From contig OY986437.1 of assembly GCA_963920525.1 (NCBI GenBank), forward strand, positions 118,382,925-118,446,924: a DNA stretch of 64,000 nucleotides, written 5' to 3'. Made by a program: the position numbers and the translations under genes. The stretch comes from Dichetophora obliterata. Lineage: Eukaryota; Arthropoda; Insecta; Diptera; Sciomyzidae. The notes beneath the pieces were generated by a model. That model was given only the letters and a program-made list of their open reading frames with translations, searched no databases and had not been told where the DNA came from. Positions 24,081 through 36,557 of this stretch are shown in pieces; position 1 is the stretch's first letter; every line of letters starts with the position of its first letter.

Positions 24081-24639
24081 TTCACTATCGGCCGAATAAT
24101 GTAAGTCAATAACGTTAATTTTACTGTGGTTTTTGGTTCAGTGTGTATATTTGTCCATCTGTGCGGTTTATTTTCTCGAGGCTAAATAATATTAAAGGAA
24201 TTATAGCTATAATAGTTTATTAAAATAATTAACAGATTTTTATGTGATGAAAAGTTAACAAACACAGCAAAAACAGCAATTAAATGTATGAAGCAGCTGT
24301 AGCTAATATTTGTCATTTTTACAAAGCTGACAATTTCACATTTCAGTTAACAAAAACGAGCCCGGCAATATCTGCACTAACAAAGTCCGATGAGGCTATG
24401 ACATCAAGTCATTATTTGTGATTGTTTGCATTGTGGAATGTTTTATCGACTGAAAAAAAAAATTAAAAATTTAACCCTTAAATTTAGCCCTTAAAGTTTA
24501 ACCACCCTTCACCTTTCGCAGTGTATAAAATTTATTAAAAAATATATCCCTGACTTAAATAAAGATAATTAACATGATTGGACTAAAATCCCTTTTGCAG
24601 AAAATCTAAACATAGATCACCATCCATTATTAATTTAGG

Positions 24640-24950
24640 AGAAGTTAACCGATATGAGGTCAGACTCCAGCATTCAAACAGATCGTCGGTAACGATTTTG
24701 CGGAGTTTTGGATGAAATGAATTGAGGGGTATCCAGATTTAACAAATATTGCTTTAAATATTTAATTTCCTTTTGCAACCACATATTTGTGTGAATCTGC
24801 TTTTCATCTTTAATTTACATAAAAAATAAACAAAGATCCAGTTATCACCAGAATCGCTGGAACATAATTTAAGAAATTCACTTTCCAACATTGAACCCGA
24901 CATAGAACTTTTATGCATACATATCACGTCGTGGTCATGAATCACATTAA
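24640..24950 (+). pseudogene. hAT transposase C-terminal (dimerisation) remnant
   Basis: Across shifted frames one can read EFWMK, then PFATTYLCESAF-like and SSLIYIKNKQRSSYHQNR, then IEPDIELLCIHKS. These match the C-terminal hATC region of ZBED5/Buster-type hAT transposases (FATTYLCExxFSxLxxIKxKxRSRL...). Many stops and frameshifts show an old, dead copy. It belongs to the enclosing hAT element. Confidence 0.65.
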
Positions 24951-25729
24951 ATTTTCTGTATTTTTGTAGTTATTGAAATTTTATATTTTTTTAATTATTT
25001 ATTTTAAAGAGCCTATTCTTTATGAACTGTTTGGTTCTGATTTTCTGTTTATTGACTAAAAAAAATAAAAAAAAGTTGAACTTAATAAAAATATTTTGAA
25101 CAAAATTTGAACTAAGGGGACCGCAAATTTTTTTAAGTGATCTAAGGGGGCCATAAACAGAAAGAAATTGACGACCACTGGTCTAAACGATATCGTTTTG
25201 CTAGCTTCATGTATGGCAAACAACTATCAAATGATATCGTCGAAACGATTGCTTGACACGATAGTAGTTAAATATAGGATAGTATCGTTTAAACGATAGT
25301 CGTTTTAAAAGTCACGTGATTAGAGCCCAGCAAAAACTTTTTTAGCAAATACCTTTGACATGGGCCTGTCATTGGCGGTAATTGTAAAGAATCAATCAAT
25401 AACGTAATGCAATTAATGCATTTTTGGTCTTTTTGACTTAATATAAGGTATTTTTGAATAAAAAATTAAGCAATTAGCAAAATTCTTAAATTTTTTTGTT
25501 GAGTGTATTTAGTGGAAGGAATCATTTTGATGGCCGAAAAATTGAAAGAACAACTAAAACAGTAACTTTAAGTTTCGTGATCGTACATTTTTCGTTAATT
25601 TAAAAAAGTTTTTTAGATGAGGAACAATATGTATAAGTTCTGCATCAAAAATAAATAATACTTTGTATTTACGTGTTCTTTGCAAATTAATATATCCAAA
25701 TGTAACAATATAATTGTGAATTTGTTTAA

Positions 25730-27015
25730 CCCTGGATAACCAATCATATTTCTAATACGTTATAACCAATGTTAGTCGATTCGACTAACACGCTCCAAAA
25801 CTCGTTATAGAGGAGCTGTTGAAAATGGAAAAACTGTGTATATTTTACTCGAAATCAAAAAACATTAATATTGGTCTTTGTTTTTTTTTTTATTTTTGAC
25901 ATATTTTCATAAGCTACTTATTTCATCAGTTCGAGATATATAACATAAGACTGTTGAAAAAAAAATAGTAAATAAATATAAAAAAACTTAAAAGGCTCTT
26001 CTATCATTAAACGAATAAAGCATTATTTATTATTATTAAAATAAAAAAGTTTAAATCAACTGTTTAGCACAAGAGACATTATTCGTTGCATCACTATAAC
26101 AAACTTATAACCAAAACACTTTATTCCAACAACAAAGGAATTGACTTCGACTGTACCGAATTACAAATACCCCCACATCCGTATTTTAGTTTATACGAAG
26201 TTGTCAATGTTGTATAATTTTGATGACCCCACTTTTATAGGGCCAACTTTTATCCAAATATATAAAATTTAGAACTCAGAGTTTATTCTAATTATCAAAG
26301 CATGTGTGTAAAATATCAAGTTTAAACCATCATTTTGTTGAATTTATGAAGGTTTTGTATTATAATGATGCCACTTTGAGTGTGACGTGGGCGTGGTTTT
26401 CATCCAATTTTGACAAATTTCAAATATGTGGTGAATATTTTTCTCCAAAGCTAATGTGCAAAATTCCAAGTTCATATATTAATTTTTGTGGCATTTTACG
26501 AGAAACCGTTTTGTGGTGTGCATCCGATTTGGCTCATTCCCGAATTTTATTTTCGCTTTTTTAATATAAGCATATATTTTTGATTTCATTACGGTAGCTT
26601 ACAAATTGTGGCTCTAATAGTGTCGACAGATAGACATATGGACAGACGGACATAGCTCAATAGACTCAGGAGGTAATGCTGATCAAAAATATATACACTT
26701 TTTTATACCTACCACGTCTCCTTATTAGCGTTACGAACGGAGTGACAAAGTTAATATACCACTTACGCAGTACGCGTGGGGGTATAAAAAGTTACGTTAC
26801 GGCCAATGTTAATCGCTTCGTCGTACACTACATTTATAAAAAGATTCACACCATCCAATTAAAAAGTCAAATACATCCGAACACAACGAGGGCAGCTTAA
26901 CAACTATTGTGGTTACTACAATATGGATAAAGAACACGATCAGATGAGAGAAAAAAAAGTTGTAAGCAAAAAGTGAGCAGTGTTAATCGAAACGACTTAC
27001 ATTGGTTATCCAAGG
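25730..27015. mobile_element. piggyBac-like TTAA element, non-autonomous, 1.29 kb
   Basis: TTAA|CCCTGGATAACCAAT at 25726-25744 and ATTGGTTATCCAAGG|TTAA at 27001-27019 form a terminal inverted repeat flanked by TTAA, the piggyBac target. A further inner inverted block, GTTAGTCGATTCGACTAAC near 25772, pairs loosely with GTTAATCGAAACGACTTAC near 26982. No transposase is visible; a DINE-like repeat occupies 26.6-26.79 kb. Confidence 0.78.
26595..26795 (+). repeat. DINE/Helentron-like repeat, copy 2
   Basis: The sequence GACAGACGGACATAGCTC, then TCAGGAGGTAATGCTGATCA and AAAATATATACACTTTTTTA, then GTTACGAACGGAGTGACAAA, then GGGGGTATAAAAA is the inverse orientation of the repeats at 4.77 and 53.69 kb. 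Confidence 0.5.
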
Positions 27016-27019
27016 TTAA

Positions 27020-29510
27020 GTATTCCCGTTACAACTTTTGAAGATGGACATGGCTTAAGAGAAATGCTAATTGGACTGTGTTAAATAATTTTTATCAGAA
27101 CTTCAATTGGAAATTATGTTCAGCGGATAAAAATGTGATCGCCGCAGTGTCATGGTACAAGAAATATTTTATTGGGGAGGTCTTTCATTCCCAATAAGAT
27201 GAGACACATTAAACCAAAAGATCACTTATGGTCTACAGAAGAATCCTTTCAGAATTGGAGTTCCCAAAAGAATTCTGATGACAAAAGACTTTGTATCGAG
27301 CCAAGGAATCACTGTAAGGCAGTTTTAAAAAACGAAAAATTTCTGCACAAAACTTGTTTATGTGATAAAAAAATTATGTCATGGAAAATTAATTTCATGG
27401 AAAATCGACGAAAGAGCCACCATTCTCGTGACCGCTGTGGCACTTAAAATTTTCTTATAAAGTTCTTCCTCGGCACTCTCCTCTGATTTCATGAAAGTCG
27501 ATTGTGTGCCAATCGAAAACTTTTCGTGGAATCGTGGTATGAAATAAAATGCTATTTATCTGCTGAAATTGAATAGTAATTTTTGCTGTACCAAATGAAA
27601 CATGGAAATTTTATCCAGAAATTTTATTCAGTTGCATTAATATTGTACTTTTTCATAATCATAATTTCATAAGACGCATTTGAATGCTACGTTTTCTACT
27701 ACTTATTGATATGAAACATCTAATGGAGCTTTGCGCAGATTGAGAAAAGTTGACTACATCTTCCCAGGTGACGCTTGACTGTGTGCAGCTGTGCCAAAAC
27801 CAGGAACGAAACATATTGTAGGGAAATAATTAATAGGGACCACCAGAAGAGTGGCAGATAGAGTGTATTTGTGTTCAAAAGAAATGTTGAGGGGAAAAAA
27901 TTGATAGGAAGTGCTAATACATTTGACCGTTCTATGCAAACAGGCGTACATTGCACACATGCGTACACACATTCACGTACCACGACGGCTCACTGTATTT
28001 TATTATTAAAAATTATAGCTGGCTGGTAGAAAATGTATTTAAGTTGGGATACTCGATCTAACTTTTCTCAATACTATAAAAGTAAAGTTTCAAAAAAATG
28101 AATATACTTTGTTTTGTCATTGTTAGGAAAATGTGTGTAATGAAAAAACTTGTCCGATCTCATAAAAATTACATATATATAATTCTTGGCGTTTTTCAAC
28201 CAACCCCTTCTTGACATTTATTTTTTAAGGCAATAATAAGAAAGAGCTGGTTCGATAAAAAGTCCATTTATACTACAAACCCTGAAGAATGCAATATATT
28301 GCCCTAATGCAAATTTCAACAATCTATTTATAATTGAAATCCATGCATTTTATTTGAAATAATATAAATTTAAAAGAGATAATTCTCTTTCTGCACTTAG
28401 AACATTTTCAATTCGAAAAATAAATGTTTTCAAAAAAGGTGTCTAAATATTGTTGTGATTTAGAAACTGATGTTGTGGTTATTTCGTAAAAGGATGAACC
28501 GTCAAGTGTGCATAATATGTAAAATGTTATATCTTCAAAAGTAATGCATGAATTTTTATGATTAACCACTTGTTGAATAGGTAAATATTTAAAAGATAAA
28601 AAGGTTAGTTTTGTAATAAAATAACCTATTTTGTAACTTATACTTTTTAAAAAATTTTTAAATTAATCATTCGAATAATATCATTCGAATGCACTTTTAA
28701 CTCTTCAGTCTCAAAATAAAAAAAAATCCAGATTTTATTTTCATTGCATTAGTTTTGCAAGAATACAGTAGCAAAGAAAAACATAATACATTAAGTATGC
28801 CAGGAGCATTGAGTTTCCAAATTGAACATTTCCAAATGCGAAATTTCCGAATTGGACATAAATATTTAATTTTAACACTTTGGCTCCTAAAATTCTTATA
28901 TTTTCAGATTTTAAAAAATAATATGTTTTCAACATTAACCCTTTCAATGGCTAGGGTAAACTATGAACAAAATAATTTTTTTGAGGTAATATTCCTATCA
29001 TTGAATATTACCTCAGCTTTTAAAACAAAACTGTTTTGCTCCTGTTCGGCACAAGTTTTTTTTTTAATTCTTTGAAGGTTTTTCAACCCTTTAGATCCTT
29101 GTTTCTAAGCCCTCTTAATATTCTTATCATTAAAGCCATAAAAAGATAAAAAAATTAATTTGGTTTTTGTCCAGTTGATTTTTTCTTATTTTAACAACTT
29201 TTTTTTTTGCTTTTCTTCGGCACAACATTTAAAATCCAACTTATTTTAACGTCAAATGTCTCTCTAAATTTAATTTTATCATGTTGGTTCATCTATTTTT
29301 CGTAGAACCAAACAGTCTGATTTTAAAAAAAATGTTTAAAAAAATATAAAAAGTACTTTCTAACGTGTCCAATATATTGGGCAAATCCACTGAAGAGTTA
29401 AAAGCAAAGTACACTTCGGAAATGTAGCTAAATATAGAAAACTTTATAGCTAAACTACTTTTTCCAAACAATTTAATTGTTTTTAAGAGTAACACACAAC
29501 CCTCGATTTC
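27020..29510. other. AT-rich sequence, no gene recognised
   Basis: A 91-codon frame at 27172-27447 and overlapping frames at 27720-27983 have no recognisable motif and are not called. A perfect 12-bp stem hairpin (GAGGTAATATTC...GAATATTACCTC) lies at 28983-29014. Nothing else could be supported. Confidence 0.4.
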
Positions 29511-29514
29511 GTTT

Positions 29515-30222
29515 GAGCTCAAGAGAAAATAGGTTGTGTGCGCGGCTACTTGATAAATTTTTGTATCATGGGTCTGTTCCCGTACTAACTTCAAGTAAAA
29601 TTCGAGTAAAGTTCAATCTTTGAGAGTAACTCAATTTTCTGTGAGAATATGCAAAAAAGTACAGAAACAACTTCAAGCAAGTTTCGAGCTGAACAGTTGG
29701 TGTTGACAGCTGATTGACAATAAATTGAAGCAATTGGAAGAAGAAGATTCGTGCTCGAAGAAACTTTTAAAGTAAAGTTCAAGCTATTTTCGAGCATGAT
29801 ACAAAAATTTATCAGGTAGCCGCTCACATGTCAAAATAACCAGGTAGGGCCGACTCGGAGAGGAATGAAGTAGAGAAAAGCGACCTAGTTGTCAAAATCA
29901 GCTCTTCATCTCGAGTTTCTTTATGTTCATGTTTCGCAGTTGATTTTTGGTTTAGCTTGTTTGTTTTTTTTGCAAATTGAACACTTCCTCGACATTTAAT
30001 TGTTTTATTTACACTGTTTTTATAATATTTTCACTCAAATTAACACAAATTTAACACACGTGTCCGCTCTATTTACAATTTGAAAACATAATATTCTTAT
30101 ATCATTTGACGTTTTTACGAACTTCGTTATTTTGACAACTACTCAACTTTTTCATTTTCCACTCTCCGGCCCTACCTGGTTATTCTGCCATGGCCGCGCA
30201 CACAACTTATTTTCTCATGAGC
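29515..30222. mobile_element. Hairpin element with a MITE in its right arm
   Basis: The left arm 29515-29570 (GAGCTCAAGAGAAAATAGG...TTTTTGTATCATG) is the inverse of 29795-29826 followed by 30201-30222. The right arm is cut exactly by the CATG-ended element at 29827-30192 and its duplicated GCCGC(T/G)CA. Removing that insertion restores a continuous ~55-bp arm. Confidence 0.78.
29827..30192. mobile_element. P-type MITE G: CATG ends, 8-bp TSD, 366 bp
   Basis: The ends are CATGTCAAAATAACCAGGTA and the inverse of CATGGCAGAATAACCAGGTA, continuing as GGGCCG and then imperfectly to about 60 bp. The flanks are GCCGCTCA (29819-29826) and GCCGCGCA (30193-30200), an 8-bp TSD with one mismatch. CATG termini, ~31-bp TIRs and 8-bp TSD are the hallmarks of P elements, so I infer a non-autonomous P-superfamily element. 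Confidence 0.8.
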
Positions 30223-31143
30223 TGCGGATGACGAACGTCAAACGAAAGAAAACATAAAACGAACGTTATTTTTTGAAAAATTTTTAAAATTGTGTTCATA
30301 ACATGATTCAATTACTATAGGTTGTCCATTCATTTTACGTTTACTCACAAGAATGAAGATATTACACCCGTAAAATTTAAGAGGAGAGCAAAAGAGTAAT
30401 TTTTTAATGACATCAAAGTAATCAGTTGCAGGAATATCATACTTTTTCGCTGTACTAAATACCTGAGGATACATTTCACTGCTGCTTTTTCTACTACGTC
30501 CTGCACTGCTTGTTTGTTTTGATAGAAAATTTAAGTGAGTTTTTAAAAAACTAATTTCAATATTTTGTTGTGCAAATCTATTCACACCGCTGACGGCTTA
30601 TTGGATCCACTGGCACATTATATTTTCGAATTTTATCACCAAAATACACTGTTTTGCAAATACCGCACGTTATTTTAACAATTACAACTTAATAGTAGCG
30701 ATTTATATTTCAATTGAAAAAAAAACGACTCGCAACAAAATTTAAAAACAATTTTCAATAATAATTATCAGAGCAATAATTATTATAAATGCAATGCATA
30801 CTATTTTTCTTTCTGCTAACAGCAAAATATAGATAACTACTTTTTTTTAAAAAAATACACAACAAAACACTGAAACATAACTTTTTTCATAAAAGACCAC
30901 AAGACCCTGGTTGTCATTTATATTTGAGAGAGAATATAATTTTTTTTACAAATTTACGGGTGTTGTCAAACGAATGGACAACCTATAATAATTGAATAAT
31001 ACAAAACGAGCGTTAAGCAAAATTTTTCTTTTTCAATATTGTGTTGTTTAAAATTTATTGATTTATTTTCTTTGTGTGACAAAAAATATTTTTGATATCT
31101 ACATTTTGCATTAACTGTCATAGCACTTTCGTCATCCGCAGCT
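30220..31143. mobile_element. Inverted-repeat element AGCTGCGGATGACGAA, with inner TA element
   Basis: AGCTGCGGATGACGAA at 30220 is exactly inverted at 31128-31143. Inside, a second pair GGTTGTCCATTC (30320) and GAATGGACAACC (ending 30983), each bordered by TA, marks a nested 664-bp Tc1/mariner-type MITE. A 115-codon minus-strand frame (30238-30585) crosses the inner boundary, has no known motif and is not called as a gene. Confidence 0.65.
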
Positions 31144-31553
31144 AAAATTGTGCGGCTACTTGGTTAGTTCTATTGTGGTTACTTCTATTATGGTTTCGGG
31201 TTATTGTAAAAGAATAGAGAGTGACATTTAGCTTATTTTTCTTCTCTCTCGAGCTTTTAAAATGTGTAAAGAAACGTTTTCAAGCAACTTCAAGTTACTT
31301 GAATCGAGTATGGAAACAGAACTAATACGTGAGTTTCACAAACTCTGCAAAAAATTATAAATGCCAATTTTAGATCAGCTTACTTTTGACTGAAAAATCA
31401 AAGATTCCTATCTGGTTATCTGTGCTGTCAACGAAGTTCTGGAAAGTTGTAGAGTTCAGTCTATCCCAGGTATTTATATTATATTTTTATGTGCATACTC
31501 ATGTTCATATTCCAATCCTATTGGCAAATAATTTACATAATTTACATTTACAG

Positions 31554-31771
31554 ATTCAGATTACGATGAAGAAGAATTAGCCGGTGACGAATTAGCGGAA
31601 GCTACGTTACCTACATTGGAACGAATTTATTATCTTATTGATAATTATAATTTATCAATTGCCATACTTCGAACCTTTGTGGAGATGAGAAGTAACGTAC
31701 CTACTAATGTGTTTGAATTTCTAAACGTATTACAAGGTTCTGCGAAGAAGATACCGAATTATTTTAAATAA
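31554..31771 (+). CDS. Unrecognised terminal exon, 72 codons, acidic
   Basis: After a pyrimidine-poor acceptor (TTTACAG at 31547-31553) an open frame reads DSDYDEEELAGDELAEATLP, continues through LERIYYLIDNYNLSIAILRT and FVEMRSNVPTNVFEFLNVLQ and ends SAKKIPNYFK, with the stop at 31769-31771 inside TTAAATAAA, a possible poly(A) signal. Composition is balanced and protein-like compared with the surrounding AT-rich DNA. A preceding open block 31376-31480 ending CCCAG|GTATTT could be an upstream exon, but its phase (0) does not match the phase needed here. I do not recognise the family. It may be the last exon of a host gene, a captured exon or part of an unknown transposon. Confidence 0.4.
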
Positions 31772-32031
31772 ATGTGGAAAAAATATCATAATTTCTGTAT
31801 ATTGAAGTTTCTATAAAATGAAGTAATTTTCTGGTCCCGTAAAAATTCATTATAGGGAAGTATAATGTATATATTTTTGAAATTTTGATCCGATTTGTTT
31901 GGATATAGTTTTATATATTTTAATATATCTCGAGTTATAATTGACTGATTTGGTTAAACAAAAAAAAACAATTTAAAGATAAATAAAAAAGATACTGATG
32001 AAAAAAATTCATGGAAGACTAACGAAGCTAC

Positions 32032-33098
32032 CCAAGTAACAATTTTAGCCATAAAGTAATTCTTCCAGAGCTTATAGTGCTATCTTATATAGCAGCAAGT
32101 TTCAACTATAGCCTTAGTCGCGCTACTAAGCTCTTGCAGAGAATATATAAGGCTACTTTCTTGAGTTTAAAAGCACTATCTTTGCTTTATATGAAGTGTA
32201 GAAGTAGCTGTCAGCCTTTAAAAGAGTCCCTGCCAAACCCAAATAAGAGCTCTTGCAAAGCTCTTTTTTCTTCTTCGTTTATGTGTATGTGTTAAAACTA
32301 AACTCAATATATATATATAAACTGTGATAAGTGCTTGTGATGATTAGAATGACAAATAAATTAAAGAAATAATAAAGTCTCATCAGACTAAAAATATGTT
32401 CATGTATTCGTTACACGCTGCGAATTTCGGTGCACTTTTGAATTTATCGGAAACGTGAATGTAGTACTTCGAAAAACTACAACGGGCTTAAGAAATAATT
32501 AAAATTAAGAAAATTTTTAACATTCTTTAAAATCAAGTAAATATGATTTAAATACTTTATTCTTAAATATAAATATCATAGAAATCATAAATTTTGTTTA
32601 AAATAATATTGTAAACTCTTATATTTAGCTTTGCTCAACTCCTAAGATTTTCTATTTTTAATTAAATCGCCATTTTGTTCAAAGAGGCTCTTTATCAGAT
32701 TTTTTAATCACTTGTTATTCCCAAAAAATGTATTGCATTTATTTACAGTATTTTACATCTGTTTGCTTTAAAAATGCACAACAAAAATACATTTTAAAGC
32801 AAACATTATACTGAATCTTCGTGTTTCAAAACAGCTCTATAGTTATGTTTATTACTTTAAAAGAGCCTTTACAGATAAAGTAGTACGTTTTCGAGTTCTG
32901 CTCTTTTGCAAATTTTATAAAATCCTTTACAGAGCTGTATAAAGTTTTAGAGAAATATCATATATCGAGCATTTTCTTTAAAATTAAAAGCAACTAGCAG
33001 CAAACAAAACTGCGGTAAAGCTTTGACTGCATATTATACAGCTATAGAACATTTTTAGAGCTCACTCGCACCTAGTTGCTCCAACAATGTTACTTGGG
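32032..33098. mobile_element. TA-flanked MITE with CCCAAGTAACA ends, 1.07 kb
   Basis: CCCAAGTAACA at 32032 and its inverse ending at 33098 are each bordered by TA. Inside, blocks around AGAGCTTATAGTGC and GAGCTCT/GCTCTATA recur in both orientations. There is no coding capacity. It fits a non-autonomous Tc1/mariner-type element. Confidence 0.65.
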
Positions 33099-33100
33099 TA

Positions 33101-35755
33101 TTAAGTGAAGGTACTAAAAGTCGACTTTTTACCGGTTGTTTTGTTTTTTTTATCATTTTGTTCATATTAATTTAATAGTATTTTGTCTAAATCTAATTTT
33201 AGTTAAATTTTTGTATATTTGATATATACAGGATATCCTAGTACGGGATATACAGGAAGATGATTTCCGAAGGAAGTCAAAATATTGGTGGAAACTAAAA
33301 ATAAAAATACTTAATAATTAACTAAGTTTTTTTATATATTTAAAAATAATATTGAACCTGTAGGTTCAAAATTCTGAAAATACGGAATAGACCATGTCGT
33401 CAAACGCTTTGGGCAATATTTCCCAGGCTGCTTGTCCCGGCATCACAAAACGTTGTTTTCTCCAGTGTGCTTTCATTTTTTGTTAATTAAACTAGCTGTT
33501 CAATAAATTTTTTTACATAAAGAAAAAATACTTAATGCACACTTTATCTCATCTCTTGCACTTCCTTGATTTCTGCTATTTTTGATACGTTATCTTCCGT
33601 TAGTACACATTTTATAAATTTTTAGGCCAAACATTGCAACAAAAAAACATTGTTTGTGGCAATCTCATTGTTTATCGCCACTTTGCGTGCTGTTAAGGTA
33701 AGAAAATTATAGCATTTCATTCTGTGTTTTGCATCATTTACTACTTTCATTCACGAGACTTGCACTTATCTCTCAGATACTTAAGGTGTTTCGAAAGCAA
33801 GGCATTACAGATACTCCAGAAAAGATTTAATTGCTGCATTTCTACACGGTTAAACATAATTGTTAATGTATGTATATGTTTAATATTAAATTCTTCTTTT
33901 TGGGATAATTCGTGGCATGCAAATCTTATTTCGTGAAATTAGTGCTTCAAAAAAGGTGTTCAGCTATTAAAGTGCTTACAGCTTCCATAGAAAATTACAT
34001 GATCAACAAGTAATAATTTTCATTTTCTTTTTGTGTTAACAAATTACTAATTTAAGAAATTAATAAAATTATTGAAATTTTCACTTTATTTAAGATAATC
34101 ACGTGTGAAAGGTGTTTGTTAAGTTTTCGATTTAATATGCAATGTTTTATGTCTGGGAAATAAAAATGGTTTTGGAAATGGTCAAGGGCGTCCGCAGGAT
34201 TTGTTCTAGGGGGGACCAAAGGCATGAAAAAGTCTATAATGCACATAAAGAAAAATTAACCTATATAATTCTATTTTCTGAGATTTTCGGTACTAATTTT
34301 GTTATCGTGATATACCTGTTGACACACGCTTGTACACATAAGAAAATTATATATATTTAAAAGATAGGGTAAAAATCTTTCTCGTATCATGCCCGAAACA
34401 TTTTCAAATTAAATTTTTTTTCATGTAATTTCAAAAACTTTTTTCTCAACAAATGTTCTTAGTAATTGAGTAAATTAAATAATGTGATGTATCCTTTATC
34501 CTGAAATAAAATCGCATTAATTACTATTTAGCCCCAAAGTTTTCCTCTCCTCAAATAAGAATAAAAAAATTTCCACATTTTTTTTTTAAAGAATAAAACC
34601 ACCAAGATTTTTAAATTATTTTTTCCAGTTTTGGATGCCTATAACTCATAAACGAATTGTGAGCGGCCTGAAACTTATCAGATTTGGATTGGAGGTAAAA
34701 ATCCATATAATCCGCAAAAATTAAGAATTTGAGTTGTCGCTATTTTTGAAATGTTCCCAGCATGGACATCAACTGACTTGTTTTTTTTTTTCAACATGCA
34801 TCAGTTCTAGTAGCACGCAAGTTACTAAAATCGAGTTTGGAAACATACCTATTATATGAATTATTTAAAAAATTAATTTGTTTTAATTCAAAACGTATGA
34901 ATACGTATATAAAGAGGCACATGTATAGATGGATTTTGGGCTCCATACAATTTCTAAATATATTCCAGAACCTCCCTGCAATGATTCTGAGTCCTGGATG
35001 TAATTAAAGCACGTGACGCGAAAAAAATCAGAATATTCTCAAAAAGGGGGACGCCTGTTAAGACACGTGAATTTGAAAAAGAATAAAATAAATGCTTCAA
35101 ATCGAGTTTCCTATTTTAATTTTAGTCATAAAAAACGTTGGACCATAACATTTTCTAATGTAAAAGCGTTTTCTTAGCAAGAATTTGCCATCAGATTTTT
35201 TTAAAAATTAGTGCTTGATCGATATAAAATTAGGCTACTTTATTCAGAATTTCCTAATTTTTTTTTGTTTTTGAATTAGAAGCTTTGCCCTTGCCTAGGT
35301 CGCTGCAATTTTCTCAAATTTAAATGCTGCAAGACTGTAAGCAATTTTATTAAGTTTACGAAAAATTAAAAAATTATTCAAATTGGATCATCACGATTTT
35401 TTTAAGACTACTTTTGGGAAAACATTAATTTTTTTAAATACATTTTACCATGTTTTCTTCTTGTGTTTAATTATTATAAAACATAAATTTGCTTGTCGTC
35501 CAAGTTCATATGCGTTATTGGCTTAAATGCCCCTTACCATCTGTTGCTCTGAAGAATGATCTTCGACTTATAGGGGTATCACTCTATATGATTCCTCTAT
35601 TTCTCGTACAAATAACTTCGTACTTTCTTCCAATACATTCTTAGTATTTACTTATGGCTTCGTACTATTTAGCATTAGTTGAGTTTAAAAAATTTACAAC
35701 CGAAATCTTTCAGCCTGGTTTGTTGAACAATTACCGAATATAAAGAAATGTATCC
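33101..35755. other. AT-rich sequence; possible lone hAT-like ends
   Basis: CAAGGGCGTCCGCAGGAT at 34183 resembles a hAT left terminus, and GGGGGACGCCTG at about 35046-35057 resembles a right terminus. Their flanks do not form an 8-bp duplication, so I do not call an element. No coding sequence is seen. Confidence 0.35.
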
Positions 35756-35764
35756 TTGCAAGGT

Positions 35765-35850
35765 GGCCGTAGTCTACTGAAAAAGTACGTGGGTCGTAAG
35801 CTAAAAAACCATGGTTCAAACCACAGCTCAGATAGAATGTTTTGTTTTTC
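35765..35850 (+). mobile_element. tRNA-derived SINE head, copy 4 (degenerate)
   Basis: GGTGGCCGTAGTCTACTGAA is an A-box-like start and CATGGTTCAAACCACAG a B-box-like block about 50 bp downstream. Both match the heads of the SINE copies at 37.2, 42.2 and 49.6 kb (GGCGACCGTAGCCTAGTGGG...GGTTCAATTCC). The body beyond is not clearly recognisable. Confidence 0.55.
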
Positions 35851-36557
35851 GTTATAAGTTAATGTAACAAATGTATTCGTACTATATAAATTTGTTTTTG
35901 TACAAATACGAATAAAATATTTGTAATATGTACCAAACTACGCCCAATCTACGAATCCTATTCGTGACTGAAAACTACGAATAGTATTCGTAGAATGGTC
36001 GCAGTTTTTAGTAATATTTACACGCAAAATTGAGTGTAAGAATACGTATTGAAAAGTGCCTGTGCTCTTAAAAATATATTAAATATATAATGAATTTATC
36101 GTGATATAAAATCAAAAAAGCCGTAAGTTACAATATATTTAAAGTCGACTTTTTTATTGATTATTGATGCACCTTATCAAAATGCATGCTCCTGCTGAAT
36201 TTTACACTCTGACGACTAAAAACGACGTTTTTATTAAAAAAGTTCCACAATCCCTAAGTTTGAGCGCAACTTACAAACACAATTACAATTTAGAAAGTTT
36301 TTTAACTCTTCCGTAAAATTTTTTAATTGTAGTTACAATTAAAAGCCGTAAGTTTACGGTTTTTTGATTTAATTTGAAGATATTTAAAAAATTTGCATTG
36401 CCTAGGGGGGAAATGAGCGCTCGCCTTTTCGTACGGAAAATTTTAAATAAATTTTTTTTAAATCCTACTCAGAATTTGTATTTCTATTCCAATATATCTA
36501 TTGACTTGCATTTATAAAGTTTGAAGTCGATCGGTTAGCATTCTGACTTATAAATTT

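Larger units (their letters stand above)
22222..25180 (+). mobile_element. Decayed hAT element (Charlie/Buster-like) with nested mariner
   Basis: The left end CAGAGGTCGTTAAATGATGG, followed by GACCGCGGCCCCC, matches the inverse of the right end CAGTGGTCGTCAATTTC...GGCCCCC. Such ends are typical of the hAT Charlie/Buster group. The flanks ACCTAAGC and GTCTAAAC agree at 5 of 8 positions, as for an old 8-bp TSD. The interior holds a DD41D mariner at 22301-23590, an AT-rich ~42-bp repeat and a transposase remnant at about 24640-24950. Confidence 0.7.

Noticed and set aside
28983..29014. let-7-like microRNA precursor
   Set aside because: GAGGTAATATTC superficially resembles a let-7 seed, but the stem is only 12 bp and the loop 8 bases, too short for a precursor.
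30238..30585. 115-codon minus-strand open frame
   Set aside because: It crosses the left boundary of the nested GGTTGTCCATTC element and has no recognisable domain. It could be a remnant of a transposon protein, but there is no support.
34183..35057. A hAT element between CAAGGGCGTCC and GGACGCCTG
   Set aside because: The ends look hAT-like, but the flanking 8 bases (GAAATGGT and TTAAGACA) do not match.
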